A stretch of DNA of 64,000 bases, taken from assembly GCA_965262315.1 (NCBI GenBank), contig CBDHFJ010000027.1, forward strand, positions 22,791-86,790, in the 5' to 3' direction. A program made the position numbers and the translations under genes. Shown here in pieces: positions 7,483 through 15,102 of the stretch. The notes beneath the pieces are model-generated. The model ran no database searches and was not told where the DNA came from. It saw only the letters and a program-made list of their open reading frames with translations. Source of the DNA: JBCCFK01 sp965262315 (GTDB lineage Bacteria > Actinomycetota > Acidimicrobiia > Acidimicrobiales > UBA8592). Numbering within the stretch: the first letter of the stretch is position 1; every line of letters starts with the position of its first letter.

Positions 7483-8637
7483 TCAACCGCCGACCAACGC
7501 ACACGGTCCCACGCCCTTGAGCTCGACCACTCGCTCCACCGACGTCCGGACCCGGTCGACGGGCAACGCACCGGACGCCACCGCCGCCTCGAGCGCATCC
7601 AGGACGGGCGGCACCTGGCTGGGATCGTCGACCACCAGCAGGTCGGCACCTGCCAGCACCGCGAGCAACGCGGCCTCGGCGTTGTCCCAGCGGTCCGAGA
7701 TCGCGTTCATCCCGAGTGCGTCGGTGATGACCACACCGTCGAACCCCAGCTCGGATCGGAGGAGCCCGTCGATGGCCGCCGGTGACAGCGACGTGGGGAG
7801 ATCCTCGGTGAGGCCGGGGACCAGCAGGTGGCCGACCATGACCGGCACGTCGTCACGGAGCAACGCGCGGTAGGGCTCGAGGTCGACGGCTCGGATCCGG
7901 TCGATGGCGGGTGTGGTCGCGAACGAGAGGTGACTGTCGGCCGACGCACTCCCGTGTCCCGGGAAGTGTTTGATGACCGGCACCACGCCTGCGGCCAGGT
8001 AGCCGTCGACGACCGCGGCGCCGTGCGCGGTCACCACGTCCGGGTCCGAGGAGAACGCCCGGTCGCCGATCCCGGGCCCGCCCCCGACGTCGACCACCGG
8101 GGCGATCGCCATGGTGACCCCGGCGCCCGTCAGCAGCCGCCCGTAGCTCTCGAACGTCGCGGCCGTGTCGTCGACACTGCCCGCGGCGAGTTGTCGCGCC
8201 GAGGGCACCGGGCCGAACAGATGGCCGAGGCGCTGGACGCGACCCCCCTCCTCGTCCGACGCGACGATCAGGGGCACCCCGCTTGCGTCGCGTCGCGGAA
8301 TCGAGGCGAGCTGATCGGCACTCGGTGCACCCAACAGGACGACGCCGCCGACCTCGCCGTCGTCGATCAGCGGCTCGAGCAGCGCCAGCTCGCCGGGTGC
8401 GGCCAGGGGCACGAGAAGCTGCCCGAGCAGCGTCCTGACCGACACCGCTGCGAGGCAGTCAGGCGTGGGGGTGGGAATCGGGGTCGGGGTCGGTGCCGCC
8501 GTCGGGGTCGGTTCCACGGTCGGTGTCGGCTCGGGAGTCGGGGGCACCGTGGCGACGGCCGCCAACGTCGGCTCCGGGCCGGAACCACACGCGGTGGCCG
8601 CGACCACGATCGTCAACAGGATCAGGACGCCGCGCAT
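7483..8637 (-). CDS. Glycoside hydrolase family 3 lipoprotein (beta-N-acetylhexosaminidase type)
   Basis: The 384-residue protein begins MRGVLILLTIVVAATACGSG: a lipoprotein signal with Cys17 as the lipid anchor. A Pro-Thr repeat linker (about residues 31-60) tethers a GH3 TIM-barrel domain. Key sites are visible: DEEGGRVQRL, the KHFPGHG box (223-229) followed by the DSH catalytic His dyad, and the nucleophile Asp306 in VVITDALGM. NagZ-like GH3 enzymes hydrolyse GlcNAc from muropeptides or chitin oligomers; the lipid anchor places this one outside the membrane, so wall turnover is likely. The ATG at 8637 is chosen because the signal peptide starts there. It is divergent from another lipoprotein. 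Confidence 0.92.
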   Translation of the reverse strand: MRGVLILLTIVVAATACGSGPEPTLAAVATVPPTPEPTPTVEPTPTAAPTPTPIPTPTPDCLAAVSVRTLLGQLLVPLAAPGELALLEPLIDDGEVGGVVLLGAPSADQLASIPRRDASGVPLIVASDEEGGRVQRLGHLFGPVPSARQLAAGSVDDTAATFESYGRLLTGAGVTMAIAPVVDVGGGPGIGDRAFSSDPDVVTAHGAAVVDGYLAAGVVPVIKHFPGHGSASADSHLSFATTPAIDRIRAVDLEPYRALLRDDVPVMVGHLLVPGLTEDLPTSLSPAAIDGLLRSELGFDGVVITDALGMNAISDRWDNAEAALLAVLAGADLLVVDDPSQVPPVLDALEAAVASGALPVDRVRTSVERVVELKGVGPCALVGG

Positions 8638-8718
8638 GACGCCCGAGAGCGTAGGGGATGCGTCGCCGCCTCCCGGGCCGGGTGTCCCGGGCGCGCCGAC
8701 CGCCGCGTCCGGCCTCAC

Positions 8719-8724
8719 TACCCT
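8719..8724 (+). promoter_or_regulatory. Candidate -10 box of the lipoprotein gene
   Basis: TACCCT ends 6 nt before ATG 8731, matching the leaderless spacing seen repeatedly here. Confidence 0.35.
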
Positions 8725-8730
8725 GCTGCC

Positions 8731-9465
8731 ATGGTCGTGCGCTCCGCCCTTCGCCGTCTGACCGCCACCCTCGCCGTCGCCGCGCTCGTGGCCGCCGGCT
8801 GCAGCGGTGACGACGACCCCGAGGCGATCGAGCCCGAACCCACGCTCGCCCCCGCCGGGAGCCCCGAGGAGGCGGAGCCCTCGCCGACCGTGGAGCCCGA
8901 ACCCACGGCCACGGCCACGGCGACGGCGACGCCCGAGCCCCAGGTGCCGGACGGGTCGGGTGGCTCGGCGGTCCCCACGCCGACCCAGGGCCCCGTCTCG
9001 GGCGATCCCGCGTTCACGGCCGCATCGAAGCTCTCCACCATCGGCCTCGACGAGCTGTTCTTCGGCGATCCGGTCGAGTTCGCAGCCGAGGTGGCCTCGA
9101 CCACCTGGATCGGCCTGCCCCCCGAGGGTGAGCGGCCCCAGTGCTACACGGTGCAGCCTGCGTCGGGGCCTGTCGGCATCTACTTCACCGTGATGGACGG
9201 GTTCATCGAACGCGTCGACATCACCAACCCCATCATCACCACCCGGTCGGGCGCCGGGGTGGGCTCGTCGGAGGCCGACCTGCTCGAGCTCTTCGGCACC
9301 GCGCTGGAGGTGGAGGAGATCCCGGGCGGCCGCCAGATCATGTTCGTCCCGTCCGATCCGACCGACCGGGCGTTCCGCATCATCTGGGTGACCGACGGCA
9401 GCTTCGTCGTGAGCATGCGCGCCGGCCGCACGGCCATCGTGACCCCCTGGGCGCCCTGCAGCTGA
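8731..9465 (+). CDS. Uncharacterised lipoprotein with acidic Pro/Thr linker
   Basis: The 244-residue protein has a twin-Arg-free lipoprotein signal (RRLTATLAVAALVAAGC, lipid Cys at about residue 25), a low-complexity linker rich in Glu, Pro, Thr and Ala up to about residue 90, and a compact C-terminal domain with two Cys residues (QCYTV and the terminal APCS). Its globular part (SKLSTIGLDELFFGDP onward) resembles no family I can name. The ATG is fixed by the signal peptide. It is divergent from the GH3 lipoprotein and shares its linker style, but a joint function is only a guess. Confidence 0.75.
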   Translation: MVVRSALRRLTATLAVAALVAAGCSGDDDPEAIEPEPTLAPAGSPEEAEPSPTVEPEPTATATATATPEPQVPDGSGGSAVPTPTQGPVSGDPAFTAASKLSTIGLDELFFGDPVEFAAEVASTTWIGLPPEGERPQCYTVQPASGPVGIYFTVMDGFIERVDITNPIITTRSGAGVGSSEADLLELFGTALEVEEIPGGRQIMFVPSDPTDRAFRIIWVTDGSFVVSMRAGRTAIVTPWAPCS

Positions 9466-9472
9466 GCGCGGG

Positions 9473-9736
9473 ATGGCGATCCTGATCGACAAGCCACTGT
9501 GGTGGTTCCGAGGCGAGCGTTGGTGCCACCTGGTCTCCGACGTCAGCTACGACGAGCTCCACGACTTCGTGGCCGAGCTCGGCGTCCCGCGCCGTGCGTT
9601 CCAGGGCGACCACTACGACATCCCCGAGCGGTACTGGCAGACGTGCGTGGACCTGGGCGCCGAGCCGACCGACAGCCGGGTGCTGGTCCGACGCCTCCGC
9701 GAGGCCGGCCTCCGCAAGCGGCCGGGCCGGTCCTGA
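9473..9736 (+). CDS. DUF4031 protein
   Basis: An 87-residue protein matching the DUF4031 pattern: WWFRGERWCHLVSD near the N-terminus, ELHDFVAELGVPRRAFQGDHYDIPERY in the middle (given here in abbreviated form: HDFA..GVPR..FQGDHYD) and a basic tail. Many actinobacteria have one copy; function is unknown. Its TGA overlaps the ligase ATG (TGATG), so it heads a three-gene operon with the DNA ligase and the anti-sigma kinase. Confidence 0.82.
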   Translation: MAILIDKPLWWFRGERWCHLVSDVSYDELHDFVAELGVPRRAFQGDHYDIPERYWQTCVDLGAEPTDSRVLVRRLREAGLRKRPGRS

Positions 9737-10692
9737 TGGCGGCGGTGCGCCCGATGAAGGCCGTGGCCGGTCGGCTGCCGATCGGTGACGATTGGGTGTA
9801 CGAGATCAAGTGGGACGGCATGCGGGCGATCACCGCTGTCGACGGTGAACGGATCCGCTCCCACAGCAGTCGTCTCAACGACATCACCCCGCGCTTCCCC
9901 GAGCTCGACGGTCTGGCGGGCGCCCTCGCCGTCGACGCCGTGCTCGACGGCGAGCTGGTGGCACTGGGCGACGATGGCCTGCCCAGCTTCAGCCGACTCC
10001 AGGGTCGCATGCACCTGGATCGGCCGTACGACATCGCCCGGAAGGCGGAGACCATCCCCGTGGTCTACGTGTTGTTCGACGTGCTGGCCGTGGACGGCAC
10101 CGAGACCCTGTCGCTGCCGTACGACCAGCGGCGTCGCCTCTTGGAGCAGCTGGTCGAGCCCGGCACCGCGTGGCAGCTGGCCAGCGTGCACGACGACGAA
10201 CCCGAGGCACTCTTGCAGGCGGTGGTCGACCGCGGCATGGAGGGCCTCGTGGCGAAACGAACCGGCTCCACCTACCAGCCCGGAGCCCGGTCGCCAGACT
10301 GGGTCAAGGTCAAGCCGAGACGCCGTCAGGAGCTCGTGGTGGGCGGCCTGCTGTCGGGCGAGGGTGGGCGCGCCGGCTCGGTGGGTGCCGTGCTGGTCGG
10401 GCACCACGACGCCACGGGCCTCCGCTTCGCCGGCCGGGTCGGCAGCGGCCTCACCGACCCCGAGTGCCGGGCGCTGCTCGAGCTGACACAACCCGCTGCG
10501 CGTTCGCCGTTCGTCGACGCGGTACCGTCGGTCCCCGGCCGCACGATCACCTTCGTCGAACCGGACCTGGTGGTCGAGGTCGCCTTCGGTGAGTGGACAC
10601 CGGACGGCAACCTGCGCCACCCCGTCTACCTGGGTCGTCGCCCCGACGTCGATCCCGCCCACGTCCCTCGAGAGCCGGACCCCAGCCCATGA
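9736..10692 (+). CDS. Stand-alone ATP-dependent DNA ligase (LigD ligase-domain type)
   Basis: A 318-residue ligase with an adenylation domain and an OB domain only. The nucleotidyl-transfer motif I is EIKWDGMR with Lys at about residue 28; motif III appears as YVLFDVLAVDG, motif IV as MEGLVAKR and motif V as WVKVKPRR. It lacks the polymerase and phosphoesterase domains of full LigD and the DNA-binding domain of LigB, resembling mycobacterial LigC-type enzymes used in end-joining or excision repair. TGATG and ATGA overlaps bind it to the genes on either side. Confidence 0.9.
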   Translation: MAAVRPMKAVAGRLPIGDDWVYEIKWDGMRAITAVDGERIRSHSSRLNDITPRFPELDGLAGALAVDAVLDGELVALGDDGLPSFSRLQGRMHLDRPYDIARKAETIPVVYVLFDVLAVDGTETLSLPYDQRRRLLEQLVEPGTAWQLASVHDDEPEALLQAVVDRGMEGLVAKRTGSTYQPGARSPDWVKVKPRRRQELVVGGLLSGEGGRAGSVGAVLVGHHDATGLRFAGRVGSGLTDPECRALLELTQPAARSPFVDAVPSVPGRTITFVEPDLVVEVAFGEWTPDGNLRHPVYLGRRPDVDPAHVPREPDPSP

Positions 10693-11138
10693 CCATCACC
10701 GATCACGACGAGGGCATCGCGGCCGGTGCTGCGCCAGGCCGCAATGTGGGAGACTCGTGGGCAGTGGGGCGCGACGATCAGATCCAACTCGAGCTGCCGG
10801 CATCGCCCGAATACGGCCGCGTGGCTCGCATCGCGGCTGCACATCTGGCGCTCCGCCGCGGGTTCTCCCTCACCGAGATCGACGACCTCCGTCTGGTGAT
10901 GGACGAAGCCGCGGTGATGCTGCTCGAAGCCGGGCGCAGCGACGAGCGCCTGGACATCACCTACTCGGTCAACGCGGACACGGTGTCCGTCGATGCCAGG
11001 ATCGTCTCCGCACGCCAGGTCCCGCTGTCGACCGACCGGGTCGAGCGGTTCTCGGAGCTGGTGGGCGAGCTCATCGACGAGTACACGATCGACGCCGCCG
11101 AGCGCCGACTCACCCTGACCAAGACGCGCGTCGGCTGA
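10689..11138 (+). CDS. Anti-sigma regulatory factor (RsbW-like HATPase)
   Basis: A 149-residue protein with the HATPase_c_2 fold of anti-sigma kinases. The helix LTEIDDLRLVMDEAAVMLL corresponds to the region that usually holds the N-box (LxxxVxEAxxN), but the Asn expected for Mg-ATP binding is not seen, so kinase activity may be weak or lost. A disordered head of about 30 residues precedes it. It overlaps the ligase gene by ATGA. No sigma factor or antagonist gene lies beside it; linkage to DNA repair genes suggests a stress sigma circuit, which is inference. Confidence 0.72.
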   Translation: MTITDHDEGIAAGAAPGRNVGDSWAVGRDDQIQLELPASPEYGRVARIAAAHLALRRGFSLTEIDDLRLVMDEAAVMLLEAGRSDERLDITYSVNADTVSVDARIVSARQVPLSTDRVERFSELVGELIDEYTIDAAERRLTLTKTRVG

Positions 11139-11143
11139 TCAGG

Positions 11144-11578
11144 TCAGCGACCGGTGTGGCCGAAGCCGCCGGCGCCCCGCTCGGAGTCGGTGAGCTCGTC
11201 GACCTCGACGAAGGTCACCTGCTCGACGCGTTGGATGACCAGCTGTGCGATGCGCTCGCCTCGACTGATCACGAAGTCCTCGTCGGGGTCGGTGTTGATC
11301 AGCAGCACCTTCAGCTCACCGCGGTACCCACTGTCGATGAGGCCGGGTGTGTTGAGGCACGTGACGCCGTGCTTGGCGGCGAGCCCGCTCCGCGGCTGGA
11401 CGAAACCTGCGTACCCCTCCGGGATCGCGACGGCGAGCCCGGTCGGGACCAGGGCACGGCCTCCACCCGCCGGCAATGTCAGGTCCTCTGCCGCCAGCAG
11501 GTCACATCCCGCATCGCCGGGTTTGGCGTACGCGGGAAGGGGGAGGTCGGGGTCGAGTCTCTTCACGGGCAGGTCCAC
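11144..11578 (-). CDS. dut: Deoxyuridine 5'-triphosphate nucleotidohydrolase
   Basis: dUTPase hydrolyses dUTP to dUMP and PPi, keeping uracil out of DNA and supplying dTMP synthesis. All five trimeric-dUTPase motifs are visible in 144 residues: I PGDAGCDL, II PRSGLAAKHG, III NTPGLIDSGYRGEL (with the catalytic Asp and uracil-contacting Tyr), IV RGERIAQLVI, and V RGAGGFGHTG with the P-loop-like tail, where His replaces the usual Ser. The start is GTG 11578, with a TAGGGT box exactly 6 nt before it. Confidence 0.95.
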   Translation of the reverse strand: MDLPVKRLDPDLPLPAYAKPGDAGCDLLAAEDLTLPAGGGRALVPTGLAVAIPEGYAGFVQPRSGLAAKHGVTCLNTPGLIDSGYRGELKVLLINTDPDEDFVISRGERIAQLVIQRVEQVTFVEVDELTDSERGAGGFGHTGR

Positions 11579-11584
11579 GCTCGC

Positions 11585-11590
11585 ACCCTA
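11585..11590 (-). promoter_or_regulatory. Candidate -10 box of dut
   Basis: TAGGGT on the minus strand ends 6 nt before GTG 11578, the leaderless spacing. Confidence 0.4.
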
Positions 11591-11673
11591 ACCATGCGCG
11601 CCGAACGGCGGCGGCACCCGGGCCGGGTGGCTGGACATCGGCTCCGACTCGCCTGCTGGTCCTTCCCGCTCGT

Positions 11674-11679
11674 TAAGGT
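11674..11679 (+). promoter_or_regulatory. Candidate -10 box of orn
   Basis: TAAGGT ends 8 nt before GTG 11688 in the short divergent region with dut. Confidence 0.4.
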
Positions 11680-11687
11680 GGGTCGCC

Positions 11688-12245
11688 GTGCTTGCCTGGA
11701 TGGACCTGGAGATGACCGGCCTCGAGCCGGGCCGCCACGTCATCGTCGAGATCGCCACCCTGATCACCGACGACGACCTCGAACTCGTGGCCGAGGGCCC
11801 CGACCTGGTGGTCCACGCCACCGATGCCCAGCTGGCCGAGATGGATGACGTGGTGATCGAGATGCACACCCGCAGCGGTCTCCTCGACCAGATCAAGGGG
11901 TCCACGCTGAGCCTCGAGGACGCAGGCGCCCAGACGCTCGCGTTCCTCCAGGAGCACATTCCCGAGGCCCGCACCGTGCCGCTCTGTGGCAACTCGATCG
12001 GGACCGACCGCCGATTCCTGGCGCAGTTCCTGCCCGAGATCGAGAACTTCCTGCACTACCGGTCCATCGACGTGTCCACGGTGAAGGAGCTCGCTCGCCG
12101 GTGGCATCCCGCCACCGTGTCCAAGGCACCGTCCAAGGCGGGCGGCCACCGGGCCATGGACGACATCAAGGAGAGCCTCGCCGAGCTCCAGCACTACCGG
12201 GAGGCGTTCTTCCTCCTGCCGCCGTCGGAATCCTCCGGGGCCTGA
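11688..12245 (+). CDS. orn: Oligoribonuclease
   Basis: Orn degrades 2-5 nt RNA fragments and pGpG, the linear product of c-di-GMP hydrolysis. The 185-residue protein is normal length and shows the DEDDh exonuclease residues: WMDLEMTGL (Asp and Glu of Exo I), CGNSIGTDRRFL (Exo II) and GGHRAMDDIKESL with the His-Asp of Exo III. RSIDVSTVKELARRW is also typical of Orn. The GTG start gives VLAWMDLEMTG. Its role in clearing pGpG is of interest because an RsiG-like c-di-GMP effector lies 9 kb away. Confidence 0.95.
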   Translation: MLAWMDLEMTGLEPGRHVIVEIATLITDDDLELVAEGPDLVVHATDAQLAEMDDVVIEMHTRSGLLDQIKGSTLSLEDAGAQTLAFLQEHIPEARTVPLCGNSIGTDRRFLAQFLPEIENFLHYRSIDVSTVKELARRWHPATVSKAPSKAGGHRAMDDIKESLAELQHYREAFFLLPPSESSGA

Positions 12246-12252
12246 CCCGACG

Positions 12253-13347
12253 ATGACCGAGGACGCCAACCCCCGGCCCCGACGACAAGAGCAGGAACCG
12301 GCCACCGAAGAGGTCGACGAGGTCGCCCCCGGCGTGATCCGGACCCAGCTGCCCATCAATCTCCCGGGGCTCGGTCACGTCAACTGCTACGTCATGGAGG
12401 ACGAACGCGGCATCGCCGTGGTCGACCCCGGCCTGCCCGGCGAGGAGTCCTGGCGAGACCTCACCCACCGACTGAAACTGGCGGGCTACCGGACCGACGA
12501 CATCCACACGGCGGTCATCACGCACTCCCACTTCGACCACTTCGGTGGTGCGGCCCGCATCCAGGCCGAGACGGGGGCCGAGGTCGTCACCCACGAGAGC
12601 TTCTCGGTCACGTGGGGCGGCAAGGAGGTCGACCTCGAGGACGAGGACTCCAGCGCCTGGGTCGAGCTCACCGAGGAGGAGCAGGACGCGGAGATGGAAC
12701 GCATCTTCGCCGAGCGCCTTCCCTGGGGGACCCAGCGCACCCGGCCCGACCAGGAGGCGTTGGACCGGATGAAGAAGATGGGCCGGTTCCGCGATCCCAG
12801 AGAGCGGACGCCCCGCCCCACGATGCGGGTCGAGGACGCACAGGTGATCTCGCTGGCCCGACGAGAGTGGGTCGCCCTGCACACCCCGGGCCACACCCAC
12901 GACCATCTCTGCCTGTACGACCCCGAGCACGGCGTGATGTTCTCGGGCGACCACGTCCTCCCCACGATCACGCCCCACATCGGTGCCTTCACGCCCGACG
13001 TGGACCCGCTGCGAGAGTTCTTCGAGTCGCTGGAGAAGATGTACGCCTACGGCGACGTGACCACCGTGCTTCCGGCGCACGGCCATCCCTTCTCGGACCT
13101 GACCGGCCGGGCCGGCGAGATCGTCGAGCACCACGAGCACCGCCTCGACATCATCCGTGACGCCACCCGCAAGCTCGAACACGGCACCGTGACCGAGTTC
13201 ATGCGGGTCATGTTCCGAGAGCGTTCCTGGGGCGACATGGCCGAGAGCGAGACCTACGCCCACCTGGAGCACCTCCGAGTCCTGGGTGAGCTGCGCCGTG
13301 ACGACCCCGAAGGGGTCGCCCACTACATCCCGGCCGACGACACCTGA
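12253..13347 (+). CDS. MBL-fold metallo-hydrolase
   Basis: A 364-residue metallo-beta-lactamase-fold protein. Metal ligands are visible in THSHFDHFGG (HxHxDH type, with Phe in place of the usual Ala), in HTPGHTHDH and in the FSGDHVLP Asp; a downstream His occurs in LPAHGHPF. The C-terminal helical region (RLDIIRDATRK onward) resembles the winged-helix tail of LACTB2-like hydrolases, which act on RNA or on acyl-thioesters. Substrate is unknown. It starts 7 nt after the orn stop and is probably cotranscribed, which makes an RNA-related role conceivable. Confidence 0.85.
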   Translation: MTEDANPRPRRQEQEPATEEVDEVAPGVIRTQLPINLPGLGHVNCYVMEDERGIAVVDPGLPGEESWRDLTHRLKLAGYRTDDIHTAVITHSHFDHFGGAARIQAETGAEVVTHESFSVTWGGKEVDLEDEDSSAWVELTEEEQDAEMERIFAERLPWGTQRTRPDQEALDRMKKMGRFRDPRERTPRPTMRVEDAQVISLARREWVALHTPGHTHDHLCLYDPEHGVMFSGDHVLPTITPHIGAFTPDVDPLREFFESLEKMYAYGDVTTVLPAHGHPFSDLTGRAGEIVEHHEHRLDIIRDATRKLEHGTVTEFMRVMFRERSWGDMAESETYAHLEHLRVLGELRRDDPEGVAHYIPADDT

Positions 13348-13539
13348 GGTCCACCGCCGTCCTGGTCCGGCCATCGCGCGCCCTTTTTGTGCCAGGGGCG
13401 CGTTAATCGCTTGACACCTTTTCGGCGGAGTGGTCCTCTGGACCCCGCACGTCGCCTCCGGGCGTCGCGCACCGAAGAAGACCACCGTCGACCGGGCACG
13501 ACCCCGGACCCCGACGCCGGACGCAGAAAGGACAGGCAG

Positions 13540-13704
13540 ATGGATATTTGTGCACGCCAGCTCGGCGCCCACGCCAACTGTGTGTCCGCGCGCGCCCTCG
13601 CGACGAATGCCGCCATGTGGCATGCCGTGCGCACCGAGGGCATTCCGACCGTGGGCACCGGTTTCAAGCCCTACGACCAGCGGCCGAAGGAGAGGCTCCC
13701 CTAG
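13540..13704 (+). CDS. 54-codon upstream ORF in the whiB7 leader
   Basis: ATG 13540 is preceded by AAAGGA with a 7-nt spacer, a good ribosome-binding site, and the frame runs 54 codons to TAG 13702-13704. The peptide (MDICARQLGAHANC at the start, KPYDQRPKERLP at the end) has no recognisable domain. It lies between the MBL gene and whiB7 and is followed at once by two hairpins, the second an intrinsic terminator. Such uORF-terminator leaders control whiB7/wblC in mycobacteria and Streptomyces, where slowed translation of the uORF prevents termination. A candidate -35 TTGACA is at 13411-13416 but no convincing -10 follows. The regulatory role is inferred from the arrangement. Confidence 0.65.
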   Translation: MDICARQLGAHANCVSARALATNAAMWHAVRTEGIPTVGTGFKPYDQRPKERLP

Positions 13705-13720
13705 ATCTGCAAGACAGATC
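13704..13720 (+). promoter_or_regulatory. Stem-loop at the uORF stop, possible anti-terminator switch
   Basis: GATCTG (13704-13709), loop CAAGA, CAGATC (13715-13720). The same CAGATC recurs at 13755-13760 at the apex of the terminator, so GATCTG can pair with either copy. Pairing with the second copy would break the terminator. A ribosome paused near the uORF stop would cover GATCTG. Confidence 0.5.
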
Positions 13721-13743
13721 GAAACGGAGAGAAAAGCTCCCGA

Positions 13744-13780
13744 GGCCGCCGGATCAGATCCGGCGGCCTTTCTCGTTTTT
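13744..13780 (+). terminator. Intrinsic terminator in the whiB7 leader
   Basis: GGCCGCCGGATC, one unpaired A, GATCCGGCGGCC, then TTTCTCGTTTTT. The 12-bp arms are perfect complements and the U-rich tail is the clearest in this window. It lies 88 nt before the whiB7 start, so it should stop most transcripts before the gene. Confidence 0.85.
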
Positions 13781-13867
13781 CGCCCGCCTTCTGCCCGGGT
13801 CCGACGGTGACCCGAACACACGTCCATCCAGCAACCACCCATGACGACACACAAGGAGCAGCGAACG

Positions 13868-14209
13868 ATGATCGCTTCGCTGGAAATCACAACCGAGAGC
13901 TGGCACGCACTGGCCCGATGCGCAACCGAGCCCGGCCTGGACAACGACGTCTTCTTCTCCGAGGAGCTGCAGGACATCGCTCAGGCCAAGACCATCTGCG
14001 CCGACTGCCCCGTCATCGCACCCTGCCTCGAGGGCGCGATCGAGCGGCGGGAGCCGTGGGGTGTCTGGGGCGGCCAGCTCTTCATGAACGGCAAGGTCCT
14101 GATGGTCAAGCGGCGTCGGGGCCGTCCGCCCAAGACTCCTCGTCCCGAGGATCAGATGCCGGTCGTGCCGGTCCCCGAGCACCTGCAGGGGCTCCTGCGG
14201 ACCGCCTGA
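13868..14209 (+). CDS. whiB7: WhiB7/WblC-type transcriptional regulator
   Basis: WhiB proteins hold a [4Fe-4S] cluster and bind sigma-A region 4 to activate promoters; WhiB7 drives intrinsic drug-resistance genes. The four cluster Cys are C18, C44, C47 and C53 (C-x25-C-x2-C-x5-C). EPWGVWGG (62-69) is the invariant turn, and RGRPPK (84-89) after a basic KRRRG run is the AT-hook that marks the WhiB7 subclass. ATG 13868 is chosen because AAGGAG lies 9 nt before it; ATG 13841 would add nine residues. The gene is preceded by the uORF and terminator described separately. A 24-residue Pro-rich tail after the hook is longer than usual. Confidence 0.88.
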   Translation: MIASLEITTESWHALARCATEPGLDNDVFFSEELQDIAQAKTICADCPVIAPCLEGAIERREPWGVWGGQLFMNGKVLMVKRRRGRPPKTPRPEDQMPVVPVPEHLQGLLRTA

Positions 14210-14517
14210 GACCAGGCATCTGCCTCCCGGTGAGGAGACCCGGGCAACGGCTTCACGCGAGCCCGGTCGCCCCTCACCGTTCACGAGCGCCCGAGCGTCG
14301 CCCCGACGGGGAGCGGCGCTCGGGCGGCAGGTGACCACCATCGAGATCCGCACGGACGCCGACCCGGTGTCCGGCCAGAAATCTGTGCGATCGGAACCCT
14401 TTCGGGAATGGGGTCGTTGACACACTGTGTTTCAGCGACATCTCGTGTTTCGGAGGCGCTGCACACCTCCGGCACGGTTCCGATCCCCCGGTCGGGACCA
14501 CTAGCGTCGTTTCTGCC
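14210..14517 (+). other. Intergenic region with two GC-rich stem-loops and a possible promoter
   Basis: No gene is seen. CGGTGAGG (14228-14235) pairs with CCTCACCG (14272-14279) around an inner CGGGC/GCCCG stem. CGCCCGAGCG (14288-14297) pairs with CGCTCGGGCG (14317-14326) around an inner GCCCC/GGGG. Both may end whiB7 transcription, without U-runs. TTGACA at 14417-14422 is a possible -35 for the downstream tlpA-ccdA operon; the -10 is unclear. Confidence 0.5.
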
Positions 14518-15102
14518 ATGGCTCTCACCGAACCCCCCATCCCCACCCCCGCCGAACTCCACGAAGCCGAAGCCGGCCGCCGCCGCGCCATCTTCGGTCT
14601 GGTCTTCGGCTTCCTGGTGGTGCTGGTCATCATCGTGACCGTCCAGTGGATCACCGACAGCGAGGACACGACAGGTGCCGGTGAGCCGCTCCCGGACCTC
14701 GTCTACACCACCCTGGACGGCGCGGACTTCCCGATCCTGAGCATCGAAGGCCAGCCCACCGTGGTGAACTTCTTCGCCTCGTGGTGTGCCCCGTGCCGGG
14801 CCGAGATGCCGGACTTCGAGGAGGTCCACCTGGCCACCGCCGGCGAGGTCGCTTTCATCGGGGTGAACACGCGCGAGACCGACATCGACAGCGCCCGTGA
14901 CGTGGTCGAAGACACCGGCGTCACCTACACGATCCTGCTGGGCGACGACGGCGGCCCGAACTCGCTGTACCAGCACGTGACCGATCTGGGCGTCATGCCC
15001 ACCACGGCGTTCATCGACGCCGACGGAACCATCGTCGAGGTCCACAGCGGCGTGTTGAACGCCGAGGACCTCCAAGACCGCATTCAGGAGTACTTCGGCT
15101 GA
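14518..15102 (+). CDS. Membrane-anchored TlpA/ResA-type thiol-disulfide oxidoreductase
   Basis: A 194-residue thioredoxin-fold protein anchored by one N-terminal helix (about residues 24-45). The active site is FFASWCAPCRAEMPDFEE with Cys90 and Cys93, and the cis-Pro loop appears as GVMPTTAFID. Such proteins reduce apocytochrome c or other extracytoplasmic cysteines using electrons from CcdA. The next gene is ccdA, joined by a TGATG overlap, so the electron donor is encoded in the same operon. This system likely serves maturation of the cytochrome c domain fused to oxidase subunit II in this window. Confidence 0.92.
   Translation: MALTEPPIPTPAELHEAEAGRRRAIFGLVFGFLVVLVIIVTVQWITDSEDTTGAGEPLPDLVYTTLDGADFPILSIEGQPTVVNFFASWCAPCRAEMPDFEEVHLATAGEVAFIGVNTRETDIDSARDVVEDTGVTYTILLGDDGGPNSLYQHVTDLGVMPTTAFIDADGTIVEVHSGVLNAEDLQDRIQEYFG

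Noticed and set aside
13377..13402. Hairpin CGCGCCC / 12-nt loop / GGGCGCG after the MBL gene as a terminator
   Set aside because: The T-run is in the loop rather than after the stem, so it does not meet the criteria for an intrinsic terminator; it could still be a weak structure.
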